Source of the DNA: SZAS-79 sp038319115
GTDB taxonomy: Bacteria > Pseudomonadota > Gammaproteobacteria > Burkholderiales > SG8-39
DNA length: 30,077 bases
Direction of reading: 5' to 3'
NCBI GenBank assembly: GCA_038319115.1
Contig: JBBQCV010000019.1
Span: 1 to 30,077 of the forward strand
Positions within the stretch are counted from its first letter, which is position 1. Every line of letters starts with the position of its first letter. The notes beneath the pieces are model-generated. The model worked only from the letters and a program-made list of their open reading frames with translations. It made no database searches and was not told where the DNA came from. The position numbers and the translations under genes are program-made. Positions 8,030 to 15,922 of the stretch are shown here, piece after piece.

Positions 8030-8989
8030 GTGATCGCCTACACGCTGCGGCGCCTGGCCACGGTCATCGCGATCCTCGCGGTGATGTCGGTGGCCATTTT
8101 CTCGATTACCCAGGTTCTGCCCGGTGACGTCGCGCACATGATCGTCGGCCAGTTCGCCACCGACGAGCAGGTGCGCGCGGTGCGCGGCAGGCTGCACCTG
8201 GACGACCCGGTGCACGTGCAATACCTGCGCTGGGCGGATGGGCTGCTGCACGGTGACCTCGGCACCTCGATGATGATGGACCGGCCGCTTGGCCCGATGA
8301 TCCGCGAGGCCATCGCGCGCTCAGCGGTGCTCGCAGGGCTGTCCCTCGCACTGGTCGCCGCGATCGGAATCTGGCTCGGGGTTTATTCGGGCGTGCGGCG
8401 AGGCACGCGCGCGGACCGGCTGATCTCGCTGGGGAGCTATTTCTTCATCTCGGTGCCGGAATTTTTCTGGGCCATCCTGGCCGTGATGCTGTTCACCGGA
8501 TATCTCGGCTGGCTGCCCGCCACGGGATATGCGTCGCTCGACGAAGGGTTCTGGAACTGGGCGCGCCACATCATCCTGCCGGTGGCCACGCTCGTGTCTG
8601 GCCTGGTGGCGCACGTGTCGCGGCTCACGCGCTCGTCGATGATCGAAACCATGCAGGCGCAGTACATCAGGGCAGCGCGCGCCAAAGGCCTGCCTGAATC
8701 CGTGGTGATCCGGCGGCACGCGTTGCGCAATGCGCTGGTCCCGACCATCACCGTGCTCGCGATCGATGTGGGCCTGCTCATGGGAGGCATCGTTGTGGTG
8801 GAAACCGTGTTTTCCTACCCGGGCCTGGGACGGTTGCTGATCTTCGCCATCGAGCAGAAGGACCTGCCGCTGATCCAGGCAGGGATCCTGGTGGTGACCG
8901 CCGTGTATGCGCTGGCCAACCTCGCCGCCGACCTTATGTATGCCTTCCTGAATCCACGCATCCGCTATGGCAGTGCCTCAGCCCACTGA
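8030..8989 (+). CDS. ABC transporter permease, DppB type
   Basis: 319-residue inner-membrane permease of the DppB/OppB/GsiC family. It begins with the typical MIAYTLRRLATVIAILAVM first helix and carries VLPGDVAHMIVG, PEFFWAILAVML and the cytoplasmic EAA-type loop YIRAARAKGLPESVVIRRHALRNALVP that contacts the ATPase. About six membrane helices are visible. The GTG start at 8030 fits the family N-terminus; the ribosome site is weak, which is common for an internal operon gene. It starts 30 nt after the binding-protein gene, and its 3' end overlaps the next permease by 23 nt, so translation is probably coupled. It forms the channel with the DppC-like protein. Confidence 0.93.
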   Translation: MIAYTLRRLATVIAILAVMSVAIFSITQVLPGDVAHMIVGQFATDEQVRAVRGRLHLDDPVHVQYLRWADGLLHGDLGTSMMMDRPLGPMIREAIARSAVLAGLSLALVAAIGIWLGVYSGVRRGTRADRLISLGSYFFISVPEFFWAILAVMLFTGYLGWLPATGYASLDEGFWNWARHIILPVATLVSGLVAHVSRLTRSSMIETMQAQYIRAARAKGLPESVVIRRHALRNALVPTITVLAIDVGLLMGGIVVVETVFSYPGLGRLLIFAIEQKDLPLIQAGILVVTAVYALANLAADLMYAFLNPRIRYGSASAH

Positions 8990-9827
8990 CGTGCCGCGTG
9001 CGCGCCGGCGCCGCCTCCCGAGCGGCCTCGTGTGGGGCGGGTCGCTCTTCGGTCTTATCGTGATTGCCGCACTGTTCGGGCCGATGCTCGCGCCATTTCC
9101 CTACGACCGCATGGACATCATGGCGCGCATGACGCCGCCGGATGCAACCCACTGGCTGGGCACCGACGAATTCGGCCGCGACGTGCTGAGCCGGCTGCTC
9201 TTCGGCGCGCGCCTGTCGTTGCTCATGGGTCTTGGGGCGACGTTCGTGAGCCTGCTCCTCGGCGTGCCGCTCGGCCTCGCGGCGGGCTATAAGGGCGGGA
9301 GGGTGGACGAGGCAATCATGCGCGGCATCGACCTCGTCATTTCAGTGCCTCCCATCCTCATGGGACTGCTGCTGCTTTCGCTTTCCACCCCCAACGTCTG
9401 GAAGACCGCGGTGGCGGTGGGGATCATCTACGTGCCGATCATGGCGCGCCTCACGCGCGCGGTTACGCTGGAAGTGGCCCGCGAGGAATTCGTGCTGGCG
9501 GCGCGCGCGCGCGGCGAAAGGCTCTGGTACATCCTCGCCGCCGAGATCCTGCCGAATGCATGGCCGCCGATCATCGTGGAGGCCGCCCTGCGGGTGACGT
9601 TCGCGATCATGCTCGGTGCGGCGTTGTCGTTCCTCGGGCTGGGTGTGCAGCCGCCGAGCTCGGACTGGGGGCTCATGATCGCCGAGGCGCGCCCGTTCAT
9701 CGACACCGCGCCGTGGGTCGCGATCGCGCCGGGGGTGGTGCTGTGCCTCACGGTGATCGCGGTCAACCTTATCGGCGACGGGTTGCGCGAGGTGCTCGAT
9801 CCACGCCTCAGGCAGGCGCGCGGATGA
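8967..9827 (+). CDS. ABC transporter permease, DppC type
   Basis: 286-residue permease of the DppC/OppC/GsiD family. After a basic N-terminus comes helix 1 (SGLVWGGSLFGLIVIAALFG), then the family's extracytoplasmic segment with HWLGTDEFGRDVLSRLLFGAR. The EAA loop FVLAARARGERLWYILAAEILPN precedes GLGVQPPSSDWGLMIAEA and the last helix. The ATG at 8967 overlaps the preceding permease by 23 nt, and its stop overlaps the following ATPase start as ATGA. Second half of the translocation channel. Length and motifs are typical, with no sign of damage. Confidence 0.93.
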   Translation: MAVPQPTDVPRARRRRLPSGLVWGGSLFGLIVIAALFGPMLAPFPYDRMDIMARMTPPDATHWLGTDEFGRDVLSRLLFGARLSLLMGLGATFVSLLLGVPLGLAAGYKGGRVDEAIMRGIDLVISVPPILMGLLLLSLSTPNVWKTAVAVGIIYVPIMARLTRAVTLEVAREEFVLAARARGERLWYILAAEILPNAWPPIIVEAALRVTFAIMLGAALSFLGLGVQPPSSDWGLMIAEARPFIDTAPWVAIAPGVVLCLTVIAVNLIGDGLREVLDPRLRQARG

Positions 9828-11995
9828 GCGCCCCGCGCGCCGGCGCCACGCCGGAATCCATGCCCGGGGTCCCTGTCGGCGAAGTCCCGTTGCCCGAGGC
9901 CCCGGTGCTCGAGGTCGCCGGCCTCTCGCTCGACTACGCGGCGGATGGCGGCTGGCTGCGCGCGCTGCACGACGTATCGTTCAGGATCCCGAAGGGCAGC
10001 GCCCTCGGGCTGGTGGGCGAGTCCGGGTCGGGCAAGAGCACCACCGCGCTGGCGATCATGGGGTTGCTCGCGGGGGAGGCGCGGATTGCGTCCGGCCGCA
10101 TCCTGTTCGCGGGCAAGTCGCTCCTCGACCTGCCCGAGGAGGAGCGCCGCGCGCTGCGGGGCGAGCGCATCAGCATGGTGTTCCAGGACCCGTTCACCTC
10201 GCTCAACCCGGCCCTGCAGGTCGGGGCGCAGATTGCCGAGCCGCTGGTGCTCCATCGCGCGCTGTCTGCCGGCGCAGCCGCGGACGAAGCGCGGCGCCTG
10301 CTAGACGAGGTCGGAATCGCCCGCCCCGGCGACGTGGCACGCGCTTATCCGCACCAGTTGTCGGGCGGAATGAAGCAGCGCGCGCTGATCGCCACTGCGC
10401 TCGCCTGCTCGCCCGACCTGCTCGTGCTGGACGAACCCACTACCGCGCTCGACGTCACCATCGAAGCGCAGATCCTCGACCTGCTCGAGCGCCTGAGGCG
10501 CGAACGCGGGCTGTCGATGCTCTACATCACCCATAACCTCGGGGTCGTGTCGCGCATCTGCGACGCAGTGTGCGTGCTGTACGCCGGCCGGGTAGTGGAA
10601 AGTGGCACCGCGGCCGAAGTCCTGCATGCGCCCAGGCATCCATACACCAAAGGCTTGCTTGCATCGCTGCCCAAGGTCGCGCAAAGGCAGCGCCGCCTCG
10701 CGCCCATCCCGGGGCGGTTCCCCGACCTCGCCGCGCCGCCATCCGGATGCATTTTCCATCCCCGCTGCCACTTCGCGCTGCCCCGCTGCGCGGAAGAATC
10801 GCAGGCACTGACTGGCGGGATGCACGCGGTGCGTTGTTGGCGCGCCGACGAGCTGGCCTCCACGCCTTGGCCGGCCCCTGAGCCGGCGGCCGCGAAGCGC
10901 GAGCGCGCGGCGGGTGCGCCGGGCGCGCCGCTGGTGCAAACCGACCGCCTGACGCGCCAGTTCCAGATGGGCGGGGTGTTCGCGGGATTGCAGCTCGATT
11001 GGTCGCGCGGCTTCCCGCTGCGCTTCGATCCGCCTCGCGTAGTTGCCGTGGACGGCGTAAACCTTTCGATCGCATCGGGCGAGGTGCTCGGGCTGGTGGG
11101 CGAGTCGGGGTGCGGCAAGTCCACGCTGGGGCGCATGTTGGTACGCCTCATAGAGCCTTCCGATGGCGCGATCCGCATCGACGGGTACGACGTGGGCACC
11201 ATGACGGGCGCGGCGCTGCACGAACACCGGCGCACCGCGCAGATCATCTTCCAGAATCCCGACTCCTCGCTGAACCCGCGCAAGACCGTCGCCGAGATCG
11301 TGAGTCGGCCGCTCGCGTTGTTCGACCTGGCCCGCGGCGCTGCCCTGCAGACCCGGGTCGCCGAGCTTCTGGACCTCGTGCGATTGCCTGCCGCTTATGC
11401 GAGCCGCTATCCGCACCAGCTTTCGGGCGGCGAGAAGCAGCGCGTCGGCATCGCGCGCGCTCTCGCGACCGAGCCGCGCTTCATCGTGTGCGACGAAGCC
11501 GTTTCGGCGCTCGATGTTTCCGTCCAGGCTTACGTGCTTAACGTCCTGGCCGACCTGCGCGACCGCCTCAATGTCGCCTACCTCTTCATTTCTCACGACC
11601 TGTCAGTGATCGCGCATATCGCCGACCGGGTCGCGGTCATGTATCGCGGCGCCATTGTGGAGGAGGGCCCGGTGGGCGAGGTTCTGCAGCCGCCGCATCA
11701 CCCTTATACGGAAGCGCTGCTCTCGGCGATTCCCGAGGTGGGACGAGCGGGTGGCGAAGGACGCATCCGGCTGCGTGGCGACGCGGTCGAAACGGAGGGC
11801 GCCATCCGAGGCTGCCGCTTTCAGCACCGCTGCCCGCGCAAGCTCGGCACGATTTGTGAGACCGAAACGCCACCGTGGCGTGCGGCCGGAGCGTTGCACC
11901 GCATCGCATGCCACATACCCCTGGACCAGCTTGCTCGGCTCGATCACACCACCGCAAAGCCCGCGACGGCCCCCGCGCAGCCGTCGCCCGCGTAG
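9824..11995 (+). CDS. Fused double ABC ATPase (DppD-DppF/GsiA-like)
   Basis: 723-residue protein with two complete ABC ATPase domains in one chain, as in GsiA, where most Dpp/Opp systems have two separate subunits. Domain 1: Walker A GESGSGKST (~65-73), signature LSGGMKQR (~179), Walker B LLVLDEPTTALD, then the oligopeptide-type C-terminal extension with FHPRCHFALPRC. Domain 2: Walker A GESGCGKST (~427-435), signature LSGGEKQR (~533), Walker B FIVCDEAVSALD, and again a Cys-containing extension (FQHRCPRKLGTIC). Such Cys sets hold a 4Fe-4S cluster in some OppD proteins. The start at 9824 forms an ATGA overlap with the permease stop; an open frame runs upstream to 9560 but lies inside the permease gene. 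It energises the importer of this operon. Confidence 0.94.
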   Translation: MSAPRAGATPESMPGVPVGEVPLPEAPVLEVAGLSLDYAADGGWLRALHDVSFRIPKGSALGLVGESGSGKSTTALAIMGLLAGEARIASGRILFAGKSLLDLPEEERRALRGERISMVFQDPFTSLNPALQVGAQIAEPLVLHRALSAGAAADEARRLLDEVGIARPGDVARAYPHQLSGGMKQRALIATALACSPDLLVLDEPTTALDVTIEAQILDLLERLRRERGLSMLYITHNLGVVSRICDAVCVLYAGRVVESGTAAEVLHAPRHPYTKGLLASLPKVAQRQRRLAPIPGRFPDLAAPPSGCIFHPRCHFALPRCAEESQALTGGMHAVRCWRADELASTPWPAPEPAAAKRERAAGAPGAPLVQTDRLTRQFQMGGVFAGLQLDWSRGFPLRFDPPRVVAVDGVNLSIASGEVLGLVGESGCGKSTLGRMLVRLIEPSDGAIRIDGYDVGTMTGAALHEHRRTAQIIFQNPDSSLNPRKTVAEIVSRPLALFDLARGAALQTRVAELLDLVRLPAAYASRYPHQLSGGEKQRVGIARALATEPRFIVCDEAVSALDVSVQAYVLNVLADLRDRLNVAYLFISHDLSVIAHIADRVAVMYRGAIVEEGPVGEVLQPPHHPYTEALLSAIPEVGRAGGEGRIRLRGDAVETEGAIRGCRFQHRCPRKLGTICETETPPWRAAGALHRIACHIPLDQLARLDHTTAKPATAPAQPSPA

Positions 11996-12136
11996 CCGTC
12001 GCGCCTCGTTCGTTTTGTAAATATCTCCAGGCAGCGTGCCGTAACTGCCCGGCATCTCCTGCGCAGCCCACGTTCCCGCAGCAAAAAAGCTGGTCCGCCG
12101 CAGGCAGTTAGCACGTCGCGCGCAGCGCCACGCGGC
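11996..12136. other. Intergenic upstream region with long-range inverted repeat
   Basis: No gene seen. TAACTGCC (12042-12049) and its exact complement GGCAGTTA (12103-12110) form an 8-bp inverted repeat pair 53 nt apart, about 27-95 nt upstream of a sigma-54-type promoter. This is where enhancer-binding activators often sit, so these are candidate activator half-sites. An A run (12083-12088) lies between them. The end of the preceding ATPase gene also holds GCGACGGC (11963-11970) facing GCCGTCGC (11980-11987), a possible weak terminator stem without a T tract. Confidence 0.3.
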
Positions 12137-12152
12137 AGGCACGCAACTTGCA
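12137..12152 (+). promoter_or_regulatory. Sigma-54 (RpoN) -24/-12 promoter for the microprotein-yqj operon
   Basis: AGGCACGCAACTTGCA matches the RpoN consensus TGGCACG-N4-TTGCA at 11 of 12 defined bases, with exact GG-N10-GC spacing. The predicted start site near 12163 gives a leader of about 53 nt to the ATG at 12216. No comparable sigma-70 promoter is visible in this gap. Confidence 0.65.
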
Positions 12153-12215
12153 AAGAATCTACCAACGAGCGGCACCACATCTGTGGCGCCGCGACAACTG
12201 CATCAGGAGATATCC

Positions 12216-12293
12216 ATGGGTAAGTATGCGCTGGGTTGGCTGTTGGGAGTGCCCGTCGTGGTGCTCGTCATCATTTACATGATTTTCAACTGA
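12216..12293 (+). CDS. 25-residue single-pass membrane microprotein
   Basis: A short gene encoding MGKYALGWLLGVPVVVLVII plus YMIFN. Almost the whole chain is one hydrophobic segment with one Lys near the N-terminus, so a single-pass inner-membrane microprotein is expected. AGGAGA lies 5 nt before the ATG, and the stop is only 16 nt before the next gene, which has its own perfect ribosome site. It is the first gene after the sigma-54 promoter. I do not recognise a named family. Similar tiny hydrophobic proteins accompany stress-induced membrane genes, but that comparison is loose. The strong ribosome site and operon position are the main support. Confidence 0.68.
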   Translation: MGKYALGWLLGVPVVVLVIIYMIFN

Positions 12294-12309
12294 TATAAGG
12301 AGGTAGCGA

Positions 12310-12690
12310 ATGGAAACCACTTCGGACAGCATGCCCTCTTCCGGCGGCACCACCGCCATGCCGGGCAACGGGTCGAGCGCGACCATGCCGGGTACCGGCT
12401 CCGCTACGCTGGGCAAGGCGTCGTCGGCCATCCATTCGGCCATCGACGAAGCGGCGCGCAAGGCCAAACCGGCGATCGACCGCTATGCATCCATGGCGCA
12501 CGATGCCACAGACAAGCTGAGCAGCGCCGGCACCCAGACTGCGGACTGGGTGAGCACCAAGGGCGAGAGCCTGTCGGCAACGCAGAAAAAGCTGGTCGAC
12601 GACACGTGCACTTATGTGGCCGCCAATCCGCTCAAATCGATCGCGATGGCGGTGGCTGCGGGCTTCGTACTGAGCCGCATCCTCAAGTGA
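12310..12690 (+). CDS. DUF883/ElaB-YqjD-like membrane-anchored protein
   Basis: 126-residue protein. The N-terminal ~40 residues are Ser/Gly/Thr/Met-rich and probably disordered. Residues ~40-100 are helical and amphipathic, with repeated Ala/Lys/Asp. The C-terminus (NPLKSIAMAVAAGFVLSRIL) is the hydrophobic tail anchor typical of the DUF883/ElaB/YqjD family. In E. coli, YqjD and ElaB are inner-membrane proteins that associate with ribosomes in stationary phase. AAGGAGG lies 7 nt before the ATG, one of the strongest ribosome sites in the window. It is followed by YqjE-like and YqjK-like genes with start/stop overlaps, the same order as yqjD-yqjE-yqjK. The Thr/Met/Gly-rich head is unlike the E. 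coli proteins. Confidence 0.8.
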   Translation: METTSDSMPSSGGTTAMPGNGSSATMPGTGSATLGKASSAIHSAIDEAARKAKPAIDRYASMAHDATDKLSSAGTQTADWVSTKGESLSATQKKLVDDTCTYVAANPLKSIAMAVAAGFVLSRILK

Positions 12691-13127
12691 CGGTGATCGC
12701 AAGCCAGGCGGCGCAGGCCACCGACTTTACCGAGCCCGCGCCGCCCACGCACGCCTCCGCCAGCGGTGTCTTGGGGGAGGTCTCCGGCATGTTCGCGTCG
12801 GCGCGGAGCGTGGTTTCGGGGATGGTCGACCTCGTCACCCTCGAGGCGAGGCGTGCCGGTCTTGCGCTCGCGTGGATGGCGGGCCTCGGTATTGCCGCTG
12901 GCATCCTGGCGATCACCGCGTGGTTGGGGCTTATGGCAGCCTTGGCGCTTTGGGCCATCGCAGCGGGGCTGTCGCCTGTGCTGTCGATCCTCATGGTAGT
13001 GGTCCTGAACCTTGTGGGTGCCGCGGCCGCGGTCTATGCCTGCGTGAAGATGAGCAAGGCGCTACTGTTCAGCGCTTCCCGGCGGCAACTGCGCCCCAGG
13101 ACGGACGAACTGTCGGCGAAATCCTGA
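12687..13127 (+). CDS. YqjE-like (phage holin/DUF1469 type) membrane protein
   Basis: About 146 residues. An Ala/Thr/Pro-rich head is followed by VLGEVSGMFASARSVVSGMVDLVTLEARRAGLAL, the family's amphipathic region, then two membrane helices (MAGLGIAAGILAITAWLGLMAALALWAIAAG and LSILMVVVLNLVGAAAAVYACV) and a basic tail. This layout is that of the YqjE/DUF1469 family. The GTG at 12687 overlaps the upstream stop as GTGA; a GTG at 12693 is an equally possible start. Its stop overlaps the next ATG (TGATG). Function unknown; it is probably an inner-membrane partner of the DUF883 protein. Confidence 0.76.
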   Translation: MTVIASQAAQATDFTEPAPPTHASASGVLGEVSGMFASARSVVSGMVDLVTLEARRAGLALAWMAGLGIAAGILAITAWLGLMAALALWAIAAGLSPVLSILMVVVLNLVGAAAAVYACVKMSKALLFSASRRQLRPRTDELSAKS

Positions 13128-13516
13128 TGCACAAGCCGACCGAGGAAGAGATCGACGCGGCCGCAAAGCGGGTGGGGGACGCGCGCAGGTCCCTCGAGGC
13201 CGACACTGCGAAGGCCAAACGAGCCGTGCGCGACTTTGCGGTGAAACCGACGACGTTGCTGTCGATTTCGGCGGTGGCCGGTGTAGCGGGCTACCTGCTG
13301 TTCAGGCCCACGCCTGCCGAGGTGGTGCGCCCGCGGTACGAGGCGCAAACTCCGCAGGCGGCCGCCACGGGGCTGATCGGGCTGGTGGTCGCCCTTGCTT
13401 CGCGGTACGCGATCCAGAGAATTCCGCGCATCGGGTTTGACCTTATCCAAGAGGGGATCAAACGGCGCGGTAAAGTCTCCGCCGCAACGGCGTCGTCGGT
13501 CGCTACGCTTCACTGA
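13127..13516 (+). CDS. YqjK-like small membrane protein
   Basis: 129 residues. A charged helical N-terminus (PTEEEIDAAAKRVGDARRSLEADTAKAKRAV) is followed by a short hydrophobic helix (LLSISAVAGVAGYLLFR), a second weaker hydrophobic stretch (TGLIGLVVALASRYAI) and a basic tail. Position after YqjE-like, size and layout match YqjK-type genes, but sequence resemblance is too weak for a firm family call. The ATG overlaps the preceding stop as TGATG, so translation is coupled. Last gene of the operon; a terminator follows 62 nt downstream. Confidence 0.68.
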   Translation: MHKPTEEEIDAAAKRVGDARRSLEADTAKAKRAVRDFAVKPTTLLSISAVAGVAGYLLFRPTPAEVVRPRYEAQTPQAAATGLIGLVVALASRYAIQRIPRIGFDLIQEGIKRRGKVSAATASSVATLH

Positions 13517-13578
13517 CCGGCTCCCTTGGGGGTTTGCGCGCTGGGCGCTGAGAACGCGATTATCCTTTCCGGCGCTGC

Positions 13579-13606
13579 AGTGCCGCATCGAAAGTGCGGC
13601 ACTTTT
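13579..13606 (+). terminator. Rho-independent terminator after the yqj-like operon
   Basis: AGTGCCGCA (13579-13587) pairs perfectly over 9 bp with TGCGGCACT (13595-13603) around a 7-nt loop (TCGAAAG), followed by TTT. The stem is GC-rich and correctly placed between the yqj-like operon and the next ABC operon. The T tract is short, so termination may be partial. Confidence 0.75.
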
Positions 13607-13681
13607 GCGCGCTCGCCGTTAGGATGGGTGGGAATTCAAGGACCAGCAGAGTCTCATTCAACGACCCCCGGAGGAGAACCC

Positions 13682-15031
13682 ATGGCAACGAAGACATTCA
13701 ACCGCCGCCGCTTCCTGAAGACGTCCGCGGCCGCATCCGCCACCGCAGTTTTTGCCCCCTATATCCGCACTTCCCACGCTGCGGGAAAGCTGGAAGTCGG
13801 TTTCTGGGACCACTGGGTGCCGGGTGCCAACGACACGCTCACCAAATTGTGCAACGAGTGGGCCGCCAAGGAAAAAGTCGAGCTCAAGATCGACTACATC
13901 CCCTCCCAAGGCAACAAGAACCTGCTGACCATCGCGGCCGAATCGCAGGCCAAATCCGGCCACGACATGCTGGCCTTCCCGAGCTGGTGGCCGTCGGACA
14001 AGGCCAAGGAGCTCGAGCCGGTCGACGACATCATGAAAGAGCTCACCGCCAAGAACGGCAACGTGACGCCGCTGATCGAGTACCTCGGCAAGCACGGCGG
14101 CCACTGGGTGGCGGTACCGGCCACGCCGGGAAGCCAGATCAAGGGGCCGTGCGGGCGCATCGATCTCTTCAAGCAGCACGCGGGCATCGACATCGTCAAG
14201 ATGTTCCCCGCCGGCGCGCCGCCCGACAAGGCGTTGTCCGATGCATGGACGTGGGACACCTTTCTCGATGCCGCAGCCAAGTGCCACAAGGCCGGCTCGC
14301 CGTTCGGGGTGGGCCTCGGGGGGACGACCGACTCGGTCGATTCGATGGGCGCGTTGTTCAGCGCCTACGGGGCGCAGCTCGTCGACGCCAAAGGCAACAT
14401 CACGGTCAAGTCCGACGCGGTGAAGCAGGTGCTCGAGTACATGAAGAAGCTGGTCGCGGTCCTGCCGCCCGACGTCTTCGCCTGGGACGATTCCTCCAAC
14501 AACAAATGGCTGATCTCGGGTAAGGGGGCGCTGATCATGAACCCGCCCAGCGCGTGGGCGGTGGCCAAGCGCGACGCACCCAAGGTGGCCGAGCAGTGCT
14601 GGACTTTCCCCTCGCCACGCGGACCGAAGGGCCGGTTCCAGCCGTACCTGCCCTACTTCTGGGGCATCTGGAAGTTTTCCAAGAACAAGGCTGCGGCCAA
14701 GAGCCTCATCCGCCACATTTCCGAGCGCTCGGCGGTCGAGAAAATGGTGGCCGCGAGCCAGGGCTACGACATCCCGTCGTTCGCCAAGCTGCACGACTTC
14801 AAGACCTGGGCCGAGGAAGGCCCGCCCAAGGGCACGCTGTTCAACTATCCACCCAAGCCGGACCAGATCCTGTCGATCTCTGCCTATCCGGCACCGCCCA
14901 AGATCGCCGCGCAGATCTATACCCAGGCGATCAGCACCAAACTGGTGGCCAAATGCACCCAGGGAGGCGAGTCGATCGACAAGGCGATCGGGTGGGCCGC
15001 TTCGGAACTCGAGGGGTTCATGCGCACCTGA
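13682..15031 (+). CDS. ABC sugar-type substrate-binding protein with Tat signal
   Basis: 449-residue family 1 (carbohydrate-type) solute-binding protein. The N-terminus NRRRFLKTSAAASATAVFAPYI contains RRxFLK, a twin-arginine leader, so export is probably Tat-dependent and folded; cleavage is likely near SHAAG. The mature chain starts with LEVGFWDHWVPGANDTLTKL and has the family's AWTWDTFLDAAAKC and WLISGKGALIMNPPSAW segments. GGAGGAG lies just before the ATG at 13682; an in-frame extension to 13526 runs through the terminator and is rejected. It is the receptor for the two permeases and ATPase downstream. Ligand unknown. The M20 hydrolase at the end of the operon hints at an acylated or amide-bearing ligand in place of a plain sugar. 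Confidence 0.92.
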   Translation: MATKTFNRRRFLKTSAAASATAVFAPYIRTSHAAGKLEVGFWDHWVPGANDTLTKLCNEWAAKEKVELKIDYIPSQGNKNLLTIAAESQAKSGHDMLAFPSWWPSDKAKELEPVDDIMKELTAKNGNVTPLIEYLGKHGGHWVAVPATPGSQIKGPCGRIDLFKQHAGIDIVKMFPAGAPPDKALSDAWTWDTFLDAAAKCHKAGSPFGVGLGGTTDSVDSMGALFSAYGAQLVDAKGNITVKSDAVKQVLEYMKKLVAVLPPDVFAWDDSSNNKWLISGKGALIMNPPSAWAVAKRDAPKVAEQCWTFPSPRGPKGRFQPYLPYFWGIWKFSKNKAAAKSLIRHISERSAVEKMVAASQGYDIPSFAKLHDFKTWAEEGPPKGTLFNYPPKPDQILSISAYPAPPKIAAQIYTQAISTKLVAKCTQGGESIDKAIGWAASELEGFMRT

Positions 15032-15049
15032 GCGGTCGGGAAGTCGGGG

Positions 15050-15922
15050 GTGAGGAAGATGCTGCGGCGGAAGTCGACCATCGCGTTCGTGATGGCGCTT
15101 CCGCTCATCCTCGTGATCGCGTTGCTGGTGCTGTACCCGGCGCTTTTCGCGGTGCACCTGTCGATGCTCAACAAGTCGATGGAGCGATTCGTCGGCTTCA
15201 GCAATTTCACCTTCCTGTTCGGGCGCGACACCTTCTGGCTGGTGGTGCGGCAGTCGGTTGTGTTCGCGGTCAGTGCGGTGGTGTTCAAGGCGCTGATCGG
15301 CTTTTGCGTGGCGCATTTCGTCCACAATATCCCCGCCAAGGGGCAGCGCAAGTGGCGCGGCATGCTGCTCGTGCCGTGGGTGATCCCGCCGGCCATGAGC
15401 ACGCTGGCGTGGCTGTGGCTGTTCGATCCTTCGTACAGCGCGTTCAACTGGGTGTTCGAGCGCATCGGCATCCCGCCGGTGAACTGGCTGGGCGACCCGA
15501 ACTGGGCGCGCTTCTCGGTGATCCTCGTGAACGTGTGGTACGGCGCGCCGTTCTTCATGATCATGTACCTCGCGGCGCTCAAGTCGGTGCCCGAGCAGCT
15601 CTACGAGGCGGCGGCCATCGACGGGGCCAACTGGTGGCAGAAGCTCTGGTACGTGACCATCCCGATGATGCGCAACATCATCGCCATCACGGTGCTGTTC
15701 TCCCTCATCGTGACCTTCGCCAATTTCGACATCGTGCGCGTGCTCACCGCGGGCGGGCCGGTCGACCAGACGCACGTGTTCGCCACCTGGGCGTTCAAGC
15801 TCGGCATCGAGAGCAGCGACCTGCCGCTGGGGGCGGCAGTGTCCCTGTTCATGTTCCCGATCCTCGCCATCGCGGCGATCTTCATCCTGCGTGACATCAC
15901 CCGAAGGGGAGGGGATTCATGA
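15050..15922 (+). CDS. ABC transporter permease, MalF/UgpA type
   Basis: 290-residue inner-membrane permease of the MalF/UgpA/LacF family. Six helices are visible, starting with STIAFVMALPLILVIALLVLYPALFA. The EAA loop is EAAAIDGANWWQKLWYVTIPMM, which docks on the ATPase, and TAGGPVDQTHVFATWAFKLG is the typical stretch after it. The GTG at 15050 is used; an ATG at 15059 is possible but would place the GAGGAAG stretch too close to act as a ribosome site. It lies 18 nt after the binding-protein gene, and its stop overlaps the next ATG as ATGA. Confidence 0.93.
   Translation: MRKMLRRKSTIAFVMALPLILVIALLVLYPALFAVHLSMLNKSMERFVGFSNFTFLFGRDTFWLVVRQSVVFAVSAVVFKALIGFCVAHFVHNIPAKGQRKWRGMLLVPWVIPPAMSTLAWLWLFDPSYSAFNWVFERIGIPPVNWLGDPNWARFSVILVNVWYGAPFFMIMYLAALKSVPEQLYEAAAIDGANWWQKLWYVTIPMMRNIIAITVLFSLIVTFANFDIVRVLTAGGPVDQTHVFATWAFKLGIESSDLPLGAAVSLFMFPILAIAAIFILRDITRRGGDS

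Noticed and set aside
9560..9823. 88-codon extension upstream of the fused ATPase
   Set aside because: It is the wrong frame of the DppC-type permease gene. The ATGA overlap at 9824 and the family N-terminus support the shorter start.
13526..13681. In-frame 52-codon extension of the Tat-type binding protein
   Set aside because: It would pass through a perfect terminator hairpin and place the twin-arginine leader inside the protein. GGAGGAG before 13682 marks the real start.
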